A stretch of 64,000 bases of DNA from Magicicada septendecula. Lineage: Eukaryota; Arthropoda; Insecta; Hemiptera; Cicadidae. Both the position numbers and the translations under genes were made by a program. This document shows positions 35,588-48,500 of the stretch, piece after piece. The DNA is taken from positions 49,795,454-49,859,453 of the forward strand of contig CM068370.1 of NCBI GenBank assembly GCA_034769895.1, given 5' to 3'. Each line of letters opens with the position of its first letter. The first letter of the stretch is position 1. The notes beneath the pieces were generated by a model that saw nothing but the letters and a program-made list of their open reading frames with translations, searched no databases and was not told the DNA's origin.

Positions 35588-37229
35588 TTATTATTTTCAG
35601 AAATTGAGCAGTACTTACATAAGATACTAGACTGTATTTCTCTCCTAGAACTAGTACACTGTTTGCTATATTGTCATTGAACAGCTGACATACAAATTTT
35701 ACATTTTGCCTTTCAAAACTTGTAGGCCAAACAGCTTTAACTGTTAACCCATACCCATATTTCAAAAGTTTACCCCCTTCAATCTCAAACAAATCCCTTA
35801 TTGTCTTGAAAGAGGCAACATTCTCTTTAGAAAAATCATCAAAGTCAGGAAAAACGAATTCCCTGTCATTTGTTTTCTGGTTGAGCCAATTGTTCCTGAC
35901 ACATTTAAATAAATGCACAGAGTCAATAAGATAGAAAAGGGGCTTATCAGGAGATGCGGGATTACAATACTGGATCTTAAGTTAGGGCGGACTTGAAAAT
36001 TTTGACATTGCCTTGCTATTGACAGCATTATTATCAGTAACCACTGCCAAAACAAATAAACCTATAGAGTCCAAACCAACAATAACTTTTGAAATGATAC
36101 TATGCAAACTGTCAGCTGTTATTTTTGATACAGGGAGAATATGAACAACTTCTTTTCTGGATGATAAAATAGTTTAGATCATAAACACTTGAGCAGATGA
36201 GGCGAGTGTGGAGTTATCTGCGCTTGATCCAACAACATTGCCCCCTTTGTAGTCTATGTATGGTTTTATATGGATTTCATCAACCATTAATATTACATAC
36301 TTCTCATGTTTTTCAAAAGTTTGTGCTTTATGCTTTATGTACTCAACGAAATATGTCGGATTTTGTTCAAGAATTGGGCTGCCATTTAAATTGGAACAAA
36401 CTGTGTTCAAGGTGTTTATATGTGGTAATATTAAATGGCTATGGTTTCTAATGAATTTGTATGCGTGAAGAGAAATAAGATGGAAAATTGAACAAAGGAC
36501 AATAAAGTTACGGTTATATTCTCTTCTATGTTTGGGAAGTAAACAAAGCTGTAACTGAGACTTTATGAATTGAAATGTCCTATTATGTTCTTCAAATATA
36601 AATTCTTCAATTAAACCTAGAACTATCTCATTCGCTGTACCTTTCACTTTATTGCCACAACAATCATCCCCTTTTATGAACATATGAACTTGTGTAAGTA
36701 TGGAATCAACTTCATTTGTACTTGTAATTTTGCCTGAGTTAACATCATTGAATTTAAACTGTAATAAAACCCCTTTCGAATAGACCTTTGAGGACATATT
36801 TTCTTCTATCACCACATATATCATACAGTGTGGTTGTACACACACATCGATATACATAAAAATAATTTGTGTTTGCTGTATAACACTACACCACCCATCA
36901 GGTATAGTCAGCACATTAATTTTATTTTTTAACTCTGAAAGGTTGGTCACTGAAATTCTATCTATGTATGAGGTATGACTTCTGATACTTTCTTCTGTTG
37001 CTTTCCTTACAGCTTCTGATTCTAACCTACTCCTCTTCCTATCTGGCTCTACTCTTGATGGACCAGGATTTGAAGACAAATATGAAGCACAATTTGGAAA
37101 GACACAGGGGATTCCATTCTCTGTAAGTTTTGGCTTTGAGAGGGGGGAAGTTAAAATTCTACCTGTCTTTGGACAAACTGCACTTGCTTCCCACAGAATA
37201 TCATCGGCTTCGAAGTGTTTATGACACAC

Positions 37230-37482
37230 CTAATAAATGAAAAAAAGAATGAGTTTGTCATTGCAATGATGTATCTACACACACTAACTAAATAATGTAA
37301 TAATTGCTCTCACTAGCAAAGTACAGTATGCGGTCGCCTTCTTAAAAAGCCAGTAAATATTTATGAAACAAGAAAAGATGAATATATATCAACCTAAACT
37401 TTTCTTATTATACACTTGAAACAAAAAAGGAGAAGAGGCACATATATATATATTATATGTATAGTATTATAATAACACTCAC
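37230..37482 (-). other. Intron of the THAP transposase (253 bp)
   Basis: The donor reads GTGAGT at 37482-37477 and the acceptor TTATTAG ends at 37230. Joining the flanking codons keeps the frame (phase 0) and brings together the two halves of the THAP zinc-binding site. Confidence 0.8.
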
Positions 37483-37639
37483 CACTGAATAATTAGTAAT
37501 TGTGTAGTCCTTTCTTGGGATTGCATGCAACCATTTTTTCTTCATAACCTCACTCCGAGGAAACTTAAACACATGAGCCTTATTATCAAGGTCGTAATTT
37601 CCTTTACACATTGGTACACAACACTTTAACACCATTGTA

Positions 37640-39960
37640 TACTGCTGTATTTATCAGGCCGAAATCACGAAACCAGCAACAGAAATGGAATTAACTAAAC
37701 GTAAGTTATCACCAACTATTCAAACATCACATGGCAACTTGACTCGGGGCTCGGAATGCTTCGCCTCATGGTGGTCACGTGACACACGATTCTCTGACCG
37801 GTTGTGAGGCCTTTTAGTATTGGTCTAGCCAGCCAGAGCACTACTCCTTGTATTTCCCCATATACAAAGCGCGTCACAGTTGCGCCATGTACACCGCGGC
37901 AAGAGCGTGTACGGTTTTTAGTAATTACTCTGCGCTTTTCAATTGGCAAATGATTAATTAGGATGATTTAGCTTGAAAACACTATTATTACTTATTGTCT
38001 TATTAATAATTATATAATTTAAAATACAATTCGGGATCTAATGGGAGTTGTGCAACCTAACCACGGGCCGCCATTGCTCGTGTCTGACTTCTGTAAGTCT
38101 CTCGTTAACGTCACGTGATTCGGTCGGTTTTCCGGTGTTAATCTTCTCTACCGACATATATAAAGTTAATACACGGCCGGCTTTCAAGATTAAAATCTTC
38201 TGAGTAGTTACCGTTTTGTCGAAAGAATTTCGGCGCTAACGTTTAATTTAATAAAGATTATACGAACTACCTGTACTTTCAATCTCAATTAAAAAATTTT
38301 CGTCGTTAGAAGCTCAAGCACAAGTAAGAATATGCTAATTCCTGATTAACGTAAAGTTAACAGACTGGAATAGGCATGCAATTGGTTAAGTTTTCACGGC
38401 CGGTGTCGACATTGTTAGAATTATTGTAAGTAGGCCTATTATCCGTGCTGTTAGGCAGTGCTCGATTGTTATTAAAGACAGATATTTGGGCCCCACCATC
38501 GTAGGCCATCTTCAGTATTGCAAGGTGTCCGCCAAATGGTCCGCATAAGGTTTTTATGTATTTCATTAAGACAAGTTATAGAACGTCTTTCTAATTAACA
38601 TGTCGACCTTAATATTATTAAATTAACAAAGTTGTGTTAGTGGTTATACTCACAAACAGGATTAACACTGTTGCACACCACTACAGAAAAATGATTCCGA
38701 TTAGCGCTTTCAAGCTTCACAGCTCATCACATTTCCGATCTGATCTTATATATATTTGAGCTTATCTCTTTCTCATTCTCACTTGATCTTCCGTGATAGT
38801 AATAGTCATCTTAGTTTCATATTTATTATTTTATTTTCATATTTCTTCTTAGTATTTTCTCCTTGGGATATTTCCTCCCTATCGTTCCCTAATTTGTGAG
38901 CTGGTTCAGTTCAGAGAGGCACTGTACGCTACTTCCTCTGCTGTCCAATACTTCACTTCTTATTTGAGTACAGAGGCAAATCATCTCTGCTCAAAAAACA
39001 TATTAATACTGCTGGAATTATCTACAGACAGATTAAATAATTATATCAGAATAGTACACTTTTGTTACTATTTAAAAAATATCTTTGGATACTTTACTTA
39101 TTATATTGCTCAGAGATTTTAATATTCCTATCTCAGTTGTTCTTCTGACTCTTTAACTTGATGGTTATTTCATTTAATATCATGGTAGGAAGCTCTTCTA
39201 TTAATACATTTTTCAATTTTTCTTATCATATAAAGTTTTTGGTTATTAATGCTTTATTCCTTTCTGGTTTTTTATTACAATCTGCTTTGGTTTATAGTAG
39301 TATATTTTTATGACATTTTTGGTTTGTTTCTTTGTTTTTTTTTTAGTTCCACTTGTTCTATGTTCTAGAGCTTTCTTATAACTGTCGTTATTACAATTGA
39401 CATTTAATTCATAATCATTAATTTGTTTAATTACATCATATCTTTGATTTTATTCTCAAATTACTCCTCTCTTGGTTATTATTCTTTGGAATGAATGTTT
39501 TAATTAGTTTGATAATGAGGTCATCATTTCTCCTCATACCACTTCAAAGTTTTATTATTTTATATTTCCACATAAGTTTCTGTATTTTATTATATTTAAT
39601 CAATCAAATCGTATCACTGATTTTTATTCCCTTTCGTATCATTTTATTGAAGGTTTTTTACACTTTATTTATTTATATTAGACACTATCATACTTCTTCA
39701 GAATTACTTGGTTTGATTCTAAATTCTGTTTCTTTTATTTATCTTATAATGATCCTTTATAAATATGGTAAATATATTGTATGATTACCATAAATATGGT
39801 ATTAATTCTCTTCTTTTTATTTCACCATAGTTTTTTCTAATAATTGGTTAGTAAGTTGTTCTTACATTATTTCTGAATTTTGATGGTTCAAAAATTCTTT
39901 TCCTTTTGTTCCATAAAGTGTTTTATAAATAATTGGTTTGTAAGTTGTGCTTACTCTGTT
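37640..39960. other. AT-rich spacer between the THAP element and Ty3/gypsy pol
   Basis: No gene recognised. TTTTCACGGCCGG at 38391-38403 is shared with 52485. Two ~40-bp blocks about 88 bases apart (near 39842 and 39930) form a short direct repeat. A 3' LTR matching 45597-48781 was looked for here and not seen. A purine-rich run on the minus strand near 39890-39908 could be a polypurine tract. Confidence 0.4.
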
Positions 39961-39967
39961 TTAGAAT

Positions 39968-41914
39968 TTATTCATGATATTTCTTCATGGATGCCTGGTT
40001 ATAGACACCCTTAATTTTACTAGACCCTATCTCCTTAATTTGATATGTGTTATTATTATTGTTTTTGGAGATTAAATATGGTCCAGTGTATAAAAGTAAT
40101 AATTTCTTAGTTATCCCTTCTACTGAACTGGGTAACTCCCTATTTTTTAATAAAACCTTCTCACCAATGGTATAGGTAATTATCTTACCCATCCCTTTAT
40201 TATATTTAATCCGCCGTTTCTCCTGGTCTTCGGCCACCTTATTATAAAATTTAATTTTATTAAAAATATATTTATTTTCTCTCGGGAACTCCAATATTTC
40301 TTCGATCTCCCTTGGGGGTTGTCTTTCGTACATGACGGAGTATGGGGTAATGCCTATTGCTGGGTGGTATGCCAGGTTGAGGAATTCTTCTGTGGCCTCT
40401 AGATATTCTTGCCACCTCCTCTGTTGATTGTGGCAATACGTCCGTAATATGCGCCCCACCTCTCGCAATACTCTTTCTGCCGGGTTACTGCTCGGGTGGT
40501 ATACCGAGGTTTTATAGGTATGAACCCTCATCGACAGTAGTGTATCCCGCCATTTTTTCCCCTTGAACTGGGTTCCGTGGTCGGTGATGATCGAAACTGG
40601 TTTTCCGACGTTTGGGAAGTACTGGTTGGTTAAGATATCGAGAATTTTATTTGTAGTCGCTCGATTCGCTGGGTATAGCTTCATGAATTTCGTAAAATGG
40701 TCCATCACGATGACTAGATACTTGTATCTGTGACGGCCCCCACTGCGGGGAAATGGCCCGCAGATGTCCAGAAATACTTTTTCTAGCTTCGCTTGAGATG
40801 TTATCGGAATCATTTGCCCTTCCTTTTTCTCGTTATTGGACTTCACATGTTGGCAAATGCGGCAACTCTTTATGTATTTTCGGACCTTCCGATTAATATC
40901 CTTCATGTGGCAGCTCTCTTCCAGGGCCTTTATCACCTTTAAGGCTCCCATATGCCCATATCGAACATGATAGTTATTCACTATCTCCTTTTCGATGTGG
41001 GTTGGAATAACAACCTTCCATTCTTCCTTCTTTAAAGATGGTTGTAAAAACAGTATACCGTTGTGTAATTTATAATATTGGGCGATAGTCTCGTCCCCTG
41101 CTTCCAATCTTGTTTTAAGGGATTGTAACTTCGGGTCTGCTTGTTGGTGTGTGCTCAGGTTTTCCAATATTGATTGTAGATCGGCGCTGTTACTCAGAAT
41201 GTGGTATACCTTAAGTATACTTTCCTTTTCCCCCTCGAACGTTTGTTTATTAATGTCTATTCGAGACAACACGTCCGCGACGACATTCCTTTTTCCGGGG
41301 ATGTACTCCCACTTAAGGTCATACCCTTGTAGCAACAGCATCCACCGTGTCAACCTTCCGTGACTTAGTTTACATCTCCTTAAGAACGATATGGACTTAT
41401 GGTCTGTCCGGACGGTAACGGGGTAACCAAGGATGTATGTGCGGAATTTTCCACACGCGAACACTACACTTAACAATTCCTTTTCGGTGACGTGATAATT
41501 CTTCTCGCACTGATTTAATGCTCTACTGGCAAAGCAGATCACGAGATGTTCGCCCTCCTCATCTTCTTGATACAACGTTGTGCCGAGGCTGATGTCACTG
41601 GCATCGCAATTCAAGTAGAACGGTTTGCTGAAATCCGGATGGCGAAGTATTATAGGTTCCAGAAATTTCTGTTTAATTAGTGTTAATGTCTTATTCTGTT
41701 CTGTACCCCATATCCATTTATTCTTGGATAACAGTTGCGGCTGAAATCTGGCGGTCAATTCAGAGTACTTTTCCTGGAACTTGCGGTAGTAATTACAGAG
41801 TCCCAGGAATGACTGTAATTGCCTTCGATTCTTAGGTGTGGGAAAGTTTTGAATCGCTTCTACTTTTTCAGCCGACGGTGAGATTCCCTGGTCGTTCAAT
41901 ATAAATCCCAAGAA
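39968..41914 (-). pseudogene. Ty3/gypsy pol, C-terminal part: RT end, RNase H, integrase
   Basis: About 647 residues, in frame with the upstream pol but separated from it by a TAA (41915-41917) in the RT connection. RNase H follows with Asp103 (CDAS), Glu145 (KEL) and Asp170 (RTDHK), counting from 41911. The integrase has a zinc-binding H315/H320/C350/C353 set and a D382, D444, E479 triad with the canonical 35-residue D-E spacing. A basic GPYLISK-like C-terminal domain ends at MKKYHE. RNase H removes RNA from the hybrid and integrase inserts the cDNA. All catalytic residues are intact, which suggests a young copy despite the stop. Confidence 0.92.
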
Positions 41915-43376
41915 TTAAATTTCCTTGGCGATGAAGTGCGATTTCTCTAGCTTTAGCGTGATGTTATTCGCAGCTAATTTCTTTAATACGTGTTCCACAC
42001 GGTAGCAGTGTTCCTCCCAAGTTTCTGAGGACACTAGCAAATCATCAACGTACACGGTGGTGAACTGTAGTGCTTCTTGGCCAAGTATCTGGTCCATGCA
42101 GTGTACAAAGACTGCGACTGAATTTACCAGTCCGAAGGGCAACCTCTTAAACTGGTAGTTCCGCCCTTCGAATATAAAGGCCAGATACTGGCGACTCAGT
42201 GGATGTAATTCCACCTGCCAGTACCCGCACACCGTGTCCCAGGTACTAAAGTACTTGGTACCGTGGAACCGTTTCAAAATCTCTTCAATCTCACCGGGCG
42301 AAGTCCTGTCATTAATAATCATCTTATTAATCTCCCGCGCATCTAGGCACAAACGGACTTGTCCGTTTTTCTTAGGAATAGCCACGATAGGACTTGTGTA
42401 TGGGGATTGGCTTCTCTCTATTATGTCACGGTTAATCATCTTTTTTATTTCAGCTCTTACTGCTTCCTTTCGTGATTGCGCGATGGGGTAAGACTTCCGG
42501 TTAAAGTCCACTGTGTCTCGGAACTGTAGAGTACACTGGAAGTTTTTTACTTTACCGGGCTCGTCAGAAAAGACTGATTTATATTTTTCGTATATTTCAA
42601 TTAATTTATTCGCTTGGTATAGTTGTAATTTCTCTCCGGTTATACCGCTCCGGAAATCCCTGATCTCCTGGATTTTTTGGGACCATAAGTCTTCATTTGA
42701 GTTATCGTCTACCTTCTGTTCAATAATAGATGTGGGATGTATATAATTGATCTTACGAATCTGTTGGTGGATATTATCAGGAATTACTTGGTCACTACCA
42801 ACCAAGTTAGCCGTCCAAGTGTGTCCATCTGTAAATAGTGACAATTTCTCGGTTCGCAAATCAATTATGGCGGAATTCCGCCTGAGCACATCACACCCGA
42901 CCAATATATTAAACGGCAGCCCGCTCGCCACCAAGAATTCCATTTCTATTGCTATACCGCAGCTCATCACACTGGCGGAGACTTGTCTTCGTATTGTCTT
43001 ATTTTGTCGGCCGATTGCACCTAACAAAATAATATTGTTTAATGGCAACGTCGGTAAAGTTCTTCCGCACTCTCTCTGTATTCTCTCCAACTCAGTTGTA
43101 CTTATAATGGATACGTTGGAACCAGTATCGATCATCAAATTAGCGGGGATTCCTTCTACCTCCGCATTTACATGTATGATTTCATTATTATTGTTATTGG
43201 TGGGACTATTGTCGTCCTCTTCCAATAATTCATGTCGGATGTTCTTAAGGTAGTTACACCCTATTATAGTGATACGATTATTATTATATTTTTTAGTCAA
43301 CTCATTATTATAATACCCAGTGTTTAGGAGCAGTAACGGGTTCTGGCGATTTATTACTGCCTTCTCCCGTTTAAAG
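41915..43376 (-). pseudogene. Ty3/gypsy pol, N-terminal part: protease and reverse transcriptase
   Basis: The frame is open on the minus strand from the gag-pol overlap at 43376 to a TAA at 41915. Counting from the TTG at 43300, an aspartic protease site DTGS begins at residue 58 in a VEGIPANLMIDTG context. The RT follows with RLCLDAREIN, WDTVCGYW (motif A, catalytic Asp near 355), LPFGLVNS (motif B, near 387) and YVDDLLVS (motif C, Asp 419-420). The order protease-RT-RNase H-integrase is Ty3/gypsy. There is no ATG before the protease, so expression is expected as a Gag-Pol fusion through the frameshift signal at 43369-43375. The terminal TAA replaces a codon in the conserved block before FLGF, which I read as a nonsense mutation. 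Confidence 0.92.
43330..43375 (-). promoter_or_regulatory. -1 ribosomal frameshift signal at the gag-pol junction
   Basis: The RNA carries UUUAAAC (43375-43369), read U UUA AAC in the gag frame. After 8 bases (43368-43361) a 7-bp perfect stem (GCAGTAA / TTACTGC) with a 17-base loop follows. A -1 slip enters exactly the frame that is open into the protease. The gag TAA lies in the 5' arm of the stem. CCAG in the loop can pair with CTGG downstream (43320-43317), so a pseudoknot is possible. Confidence 0.85.
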
Positions 43377-45468
43377 GCTCGACATCATTGTTCCGTTGTG
43401 TCGCACTTGTGGATGCATCATTTGAGATGCTTAGAGTGGGCACCTGCCGCTCTGTTCTGTGATCTACCGGTCGTTCGCTGTTGGTCAGCCGTTCAGTATC
43501 GTCCAAACTGGTACTCCGTCTCGCAGGATAGTACCTTGGTTGATCTCGTTCTCGGCTCCTCCGCCTATCTTCATACTCATGATAGCTGTTTCTTCTCTGG
43601 TTGTAGTACCTCCGTTGGCGACCATCTTCTGCTCGAATGAAGTTCACACGTGGTCGAGAAAACCTATTATTATTGGGATTACCATTTGGTGGACTACCAC
43701 GATTGTTATTGTTATAGTAACGATCGTTACCATAATTGGGGCTTCTCTGACTATTAGGGTTTGGAGGGTATTGATTTCGGTTACCCTGATAACCATTATT
43801 GGGTCGATTCGGGTTCGTATGATTTGGAACCGTGTTATTATTATTACTATGATTAGTGCTGTTAAAGTTGTTGTTCTGTGGGTATGCCCGGCTTCCTTGG
43901 TATCCCGTGTTGGTGTTGGTCGTACCCTGGTTGTTATTTGGATACGTCCTAGGTTCGGGCCGATCGTTTCTTCTCCGGCTTTGTCGGTAGTACTCTTCGT
44001 TCTCGTAATTCTCGAGGAGTTCGGTCATGGCCTGAATTGTTTTAATTTGGCTGCCTCTCCTCGCTCGAATTACTTCCTCGTCATAATGGTACGAGAGTTT
44101 GTTGATCAGGCATTCCTCAGGTATGGCCGGTTCTAAATGTTTGGCCATACATACCTTGCCGAGGAAATACGCCGTCATGGAACTACCGACTTGCTGTTTG
44201 TAATGGCCGTGGCATATGTTGTCCCGTATTAGGTTTTGTGTCGTTTCCGACCAATACTTTGCCTTGAAGAGGCTTTTAAATTGTTGGTAGCTCTCGATGT
44301 CGCTTCAGTTGGCCATCCACCAATGGTCGTTCACCTCCCGAAAAGACTCGTCTAGAAGTTCCCGGTTCTGGACCCATCGGTTTCCTCTGTGCTTGTCCAT
44401 ATATTCTTCTATGCGGGCCAAGAACTCCATTGGCTTTCGCTTATATTGCCTGAAATTTAGCCATTCTCGATTTTCAGACATGGGGAAATTATTGTATCCA
44501 GTTGGTCGGTTTCTGATTATCTCTGTTTCCTCCTGACTCTGTCGCACTTGTCCCGTGATGTTAGTCATAGCGGCTTCCATACCGTCGCATCTTTCGGTGA
44601 CATGTGTTCGCACTTTATTTATTTCTTCCTGTGCAAAATTTTTGTTTTCCTCCAGTTTAGTTTTCTGGTGTTCCTTGACCTGGGTAATTTCTTTATTTAT
44701 TACCTCCCTGACTTCCAGTACTTCACTTTCCGTCTGACGACATCTTTCGTCCACTTCCCTGATCTGCTGGTTTACAACAACTACTTCCTGTTCCAACTTT
44801 TTTACGATGGATTTCTTAGTGTCTGTTATTTTTCTATTCAGCTCTTCCTTCGCTAACTCGATTCTCTCGTCTACCTTTTTCATGCTCTCCTGGTTGACTT
44901 CCCTTAGTTCTTCTCTTAATCGTTGATTATTCTCGTCCATTTTCTCCTCCATTTTCTGATTATTTTCCTCCAACTTTTCCTTTAATTGTTGGTTGTTGTT
45001 CTCCATTTTCTGGTTAGTTTCGTCAATTTTCTGACTCAAAGATCTATTGTCCTTTTTCATCTCCTTGCTGGTTTCCTCAATCCTCTTGTTGGTATTTTCA
45101 ATCTTACGGCCCAATTCTTCCTTTGTGGATCGGTTGTCTTCCTTCAGATCTTCCATCTTCTTATTTAAGGATTGGTTGTCCCTTTTCCTTTCCTTGTTGT
45201 TTTCCTCCATTTTGGATTCTATGTTTTTATTCACTCCTTCCATTTTAGACTCCATGTTCTGATTCATTTGTTGGAACAATTCCATCATCTTGTCTAAAAT
45301 GGGACCTTCTGTTGTTTGGGATTTCTGTTTCTCCTTCTCTGGGACATTGACTTCCCCTGTCTGCGTTGGTACTTCCGGTTGTTCCTCTGGTGGTGCAGGT
45401 TGTTTATGTTCCACCGGGGGTAGTAACACTTCCAGATCCTCCACGGGTGTTGCCTCCTTATCCCCCAT
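43354..45468 (-). pseudogene. Ty3/gypsy-like gag (copy 2), interrupted by one in-frame TGA
   Basis: From ATG 45468 the frame runs 387 residues to a TGA at 44305-44307 and reopens in the same frame to the stop at 43354. Residues ~45-290 are a very long charged coiled coil with repeated EENNQKMEEKMDENNQ-like heptads. Then comes a capsid-like domain (RQYKRKPMEFLARIEEY; paired Trp; FKSLFKAKYWSE; TAYFLGKV) and an Asn/Arg-rich tail with no zinc knuckle. Domain order equals that of the copy at 87-2261. The TGA falls just after the paired Trp, where copy 1 has a sense codon, so it looks like a single nonsense mutation rather than a natural end. Confidence 0.88.
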
Positions 45469-45574
45469 GTCAACTTCCTTTTCGGCCTCTGCCGCCCTCT
45501 TCTTAGAAGTAGCTCGTCTTTGTATTTTTCCTCTTTTTCTATTATATAACCGCTGCCAGGCTTAAATTAATTAA

Positions 45575-45596
45575 GCCCTCTAGTTGGACGCCAATT
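45575..45596 (-). other. Primer-binding-site-like sequence of Ty3/gypsy copy 2
   Basis: On the minus strand, TTACA (LTR end) is followed by AAT and TGGCGTCCAACTAGAGGG. Position and the TGG start fit a tRNA primer site, and copy 1 is similar apart from two small changes. Confidence 0.6.
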
Positions 45597-48500
45597 TGTA
45601 ACCAGACCTGTCACTGTAGTTACAAAAAAAAAAAAAATTTTATTTAAAAAAAAAATATTTTTCTGAAAAAAAAAATGTTTATGTTTGTTTGTAGTATATA
45701 ATTTATAATTAATTCTGGTTTATTGTTTTAATCAAATTTCTAAAATTCCGAAAGGTATTTTTTGTTTAATTCGCACTTCTGGAAGATATTAACAAAATCC
45801 GGAGTCAGCAATCGATTAACGACTTTCCGTGCTGCTCCAGTATCTCACCTTTCGTTAATATTTTCTTCTTTCAGGAAGTCTCGTGCTTATTTAAAACCTT
45901 AAAATACAATGTGAAATAATTTTCTAATCCACACAATTGAAATGAATTGATTTATTAAGATTTATAAATAATAATCGATATGAAATCGATTTCGAGCAAT
46001 TGTCGACTGCGTCTCAGGGATAAATCGATATGTTAATACAGGCTAAAATTCATATAATTATTATAAAAGGTTCTTGGAGCGATTATTTTATAATAGTCAG
46101 AGAAGGGCAGGACGAGAAAGTATAACATTTACAATAAATAATTTTAAATAACTAATATCTAACAATTGTGAATAATATATAGAAAATGTTTAATATAGTT
46201 GAGTTGCAAACCAATGGCTATGAAGTCAGTCGAAGGTGGTGGCAGTGCATCGTTTTTCCATCATGGCCGCTAGTGGAATCAAAGAGGTTATTCGCAATAT
46301 TCGTCGCGAGAAAATCTCACAATAAAATCACTTTTATAATTGTTTTACAGATCCCCGAAATTGTGTAAACTGTCTAGTATGTTGTTTAAGGTAGTATGGA
46401 TGAGTGTTCAGTGTCCACTGGTGTTAATTGTTTGATATGAGAGGTGTTCACTTATGTCGTTCGTTACGAAAAAATTGTTATTCTGTGGTAGCTTGAATTA
46501 TTCATAATATGTAGTTTTGATGTTTTATTACACTTGTATTATATAGTGTGGTGTTTGTTTTCACTGTTGTCGTTGAAGTTTTTATACGTTTTGACTGGAA
46601 AAGTGTTTATTGAAGTAACTCTTTTCTCACGGATTGTCGGTTTTAACCTTAGCACTTCATTATACGGTTTTAAAGAACGCAATTCCGCATAGACTGTTCA
46701 GTTTGAACGTTAACAAAGAAGAACTAACTTCCTCCACTTTAGTAAAAATCTTGCCAAGTTAATATTGGAAAAGTATTGTTAAAATAATTGTCACTTCCCA
46801 TGTACATAATTCCAAAATACATTATACATGGAATAATTTTAGTTTATTATTCGCTTTCATGAATTATTAACCATATAATTGGTTTATTTATCTCATTCTG
46901 TTTAATTTGATATGTCATAGTCCATATTTGTTGAGATTTTTGTTAAAATTACCAAATTTCTGTCTTTTTGGAAATCTAGGCCCAGAACTTTGTTTCCGCC
47001 TTTCTACACTTTTACTGCCATTTTAAGTGTTATTAATATAATTATAATAAATTTCAAATGGTCGTAAATCCTTTTTTTCCTTAATTACTTATACATTTAA
47101 CATTTGAACTGTTTTTTAGTGATAATTTCTGAATTTAACATTCCTCTTTGAAAATAGTTAATTTATACATTTCAAAAATTTTCAATAATTTAAGGTATTT
47201 TTCTATATTACTCTTTTAACTCATAGGTTCATTTACAGTAGTTGTTAATTGACCTACCTTATTTAAATCTTGTCAGTTTACATGATTCATTGGTGAATTA
47301 ACTGGTTTATATTGACTTTTATGAATTCATTATTTGGCCTAGAGTTTAGTATTTTACATGTATGGTTTTTTCAAATAAATTTAATTCTACTCCTCCTCTG
47401 ACTCTTAGTAGTTATCATGACATAAAATAAAATTGTTTACAAACTTATGGAGATGTGTAGCATCTAATTCATGCTACTGTTATAACATAATAATTAACAT
47501 CAGTCAGCATTCTATAAAGTTGAACATGTTTGCTGAAACTGTTTTGAACATACATTTAACTCATTGGTATTTTAACACAGCATCCATAATGAAACATTTT
47601 AATTTGGATGTATGCTGTGATATAACAAATACAACTTATTCTAAACATATAAATCTTATTCTCTAATAACTCTTTTAAAAATATGGAGTTCATGGCTTTG
47701 AACAATATTAGCCATTTAAACGTTTTAATTCTATTAACACTTAAACTATTTCCAGTCCTTTCTGTTTTTACTATTATTATTTAACATCCCCTTATATAGT
47801 AAACATTTCCACCCATACCTTCTTTGTTATGGTCATTCCTACGAATGTCTTGAGATAACAAAGTGACTAAAATAATGAAATATTGGAAATACCTTCCATT
47901 TTAATATTTCATTATTTGTTAATTATCATATATAAAAGTTGTTTTATAGCATATAGTTTAAGTTATAGCAACACTACAACTTTAAGTTTATTACATTTCA
48001 AAACACTCACACTAGTACACTTTCACTGGTGGTTCTGATTTATACGTGAGTCTCATTATTCTCAGACCAGACCTTTAGTCAGAATGGACTGTGAAGATTT
48101 GTTTATTTTTTATCACATAATAACTTTAGTCGGTGCACCTCTTATCATGCTACACAACACTTTTGTTTATTAATAATTACAATTTATAGGGTTTCGGGAT
48201 GTTATACTTTCTTTAATTGTATCAATTGGTTTGGGGTTTATGGTAGTTAATAATAGGTTTTTATGGTGTTTCTTCTATCCTATTTCTTCCATTCTTCTTG
48301 TCTTCATTCTTGTGTTCATTCTTGGGTAAACCAAGGTACTCAGTGTTATTTTGACTGATGGTTGGTTCGGAGTATCTTCTTTATTATTTGATACTGACTT
48401 TACTCTTCTTTCCTGGTTTCAGGGTATCTTGTTTATTTCCTGATAATAAACCTTATTCTTCTTTCTTCTTGTGTTTGGGGTATTTTGATTATCACCGACT

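Larger units (their letters stand above)
35378..37635 (-). pseudogene. P-element-like THAP transposase, broken
   Basis: The protein would bind element ends through an N-terminal THAP zinc finger and cut with an RNase H-like core. Exon 1 (37635-37483) encodes 51 residues starting MVLKCCVPMCKG with the first Cys pair. Exon 2 starts at 37229 with VCHKHF, giving the C-x2-H pair, and a GIPCVFP block (the THAP AVPTIF-type motif). VDEIHIKPYI carries the likely first catalytic Asp, and VVTDNNAVN the second. In-frame TAA codons at 36174-36176 and 35982-35984 interrupt an otherwise continuous frame through VHLFKCVRNNWL, typical of P transposases. The 3' part runs into a 62-bp triplication and stops near 35378, so the C-terminal third is missing. 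Confidence 0.85.

Noticed and set aside
37640-39967. 3' LTR of the Ty3/gypsy copy 2
   Set aside because: The edge words TGTCATGCTACA and the internal GGCCTAGAG block seen in the three LTRs were not found here.
42747-44136. Plus-strand open frames of 168 and 225 codons
   Set aside because: Antisense shadows of pol and gag; no independent motif.
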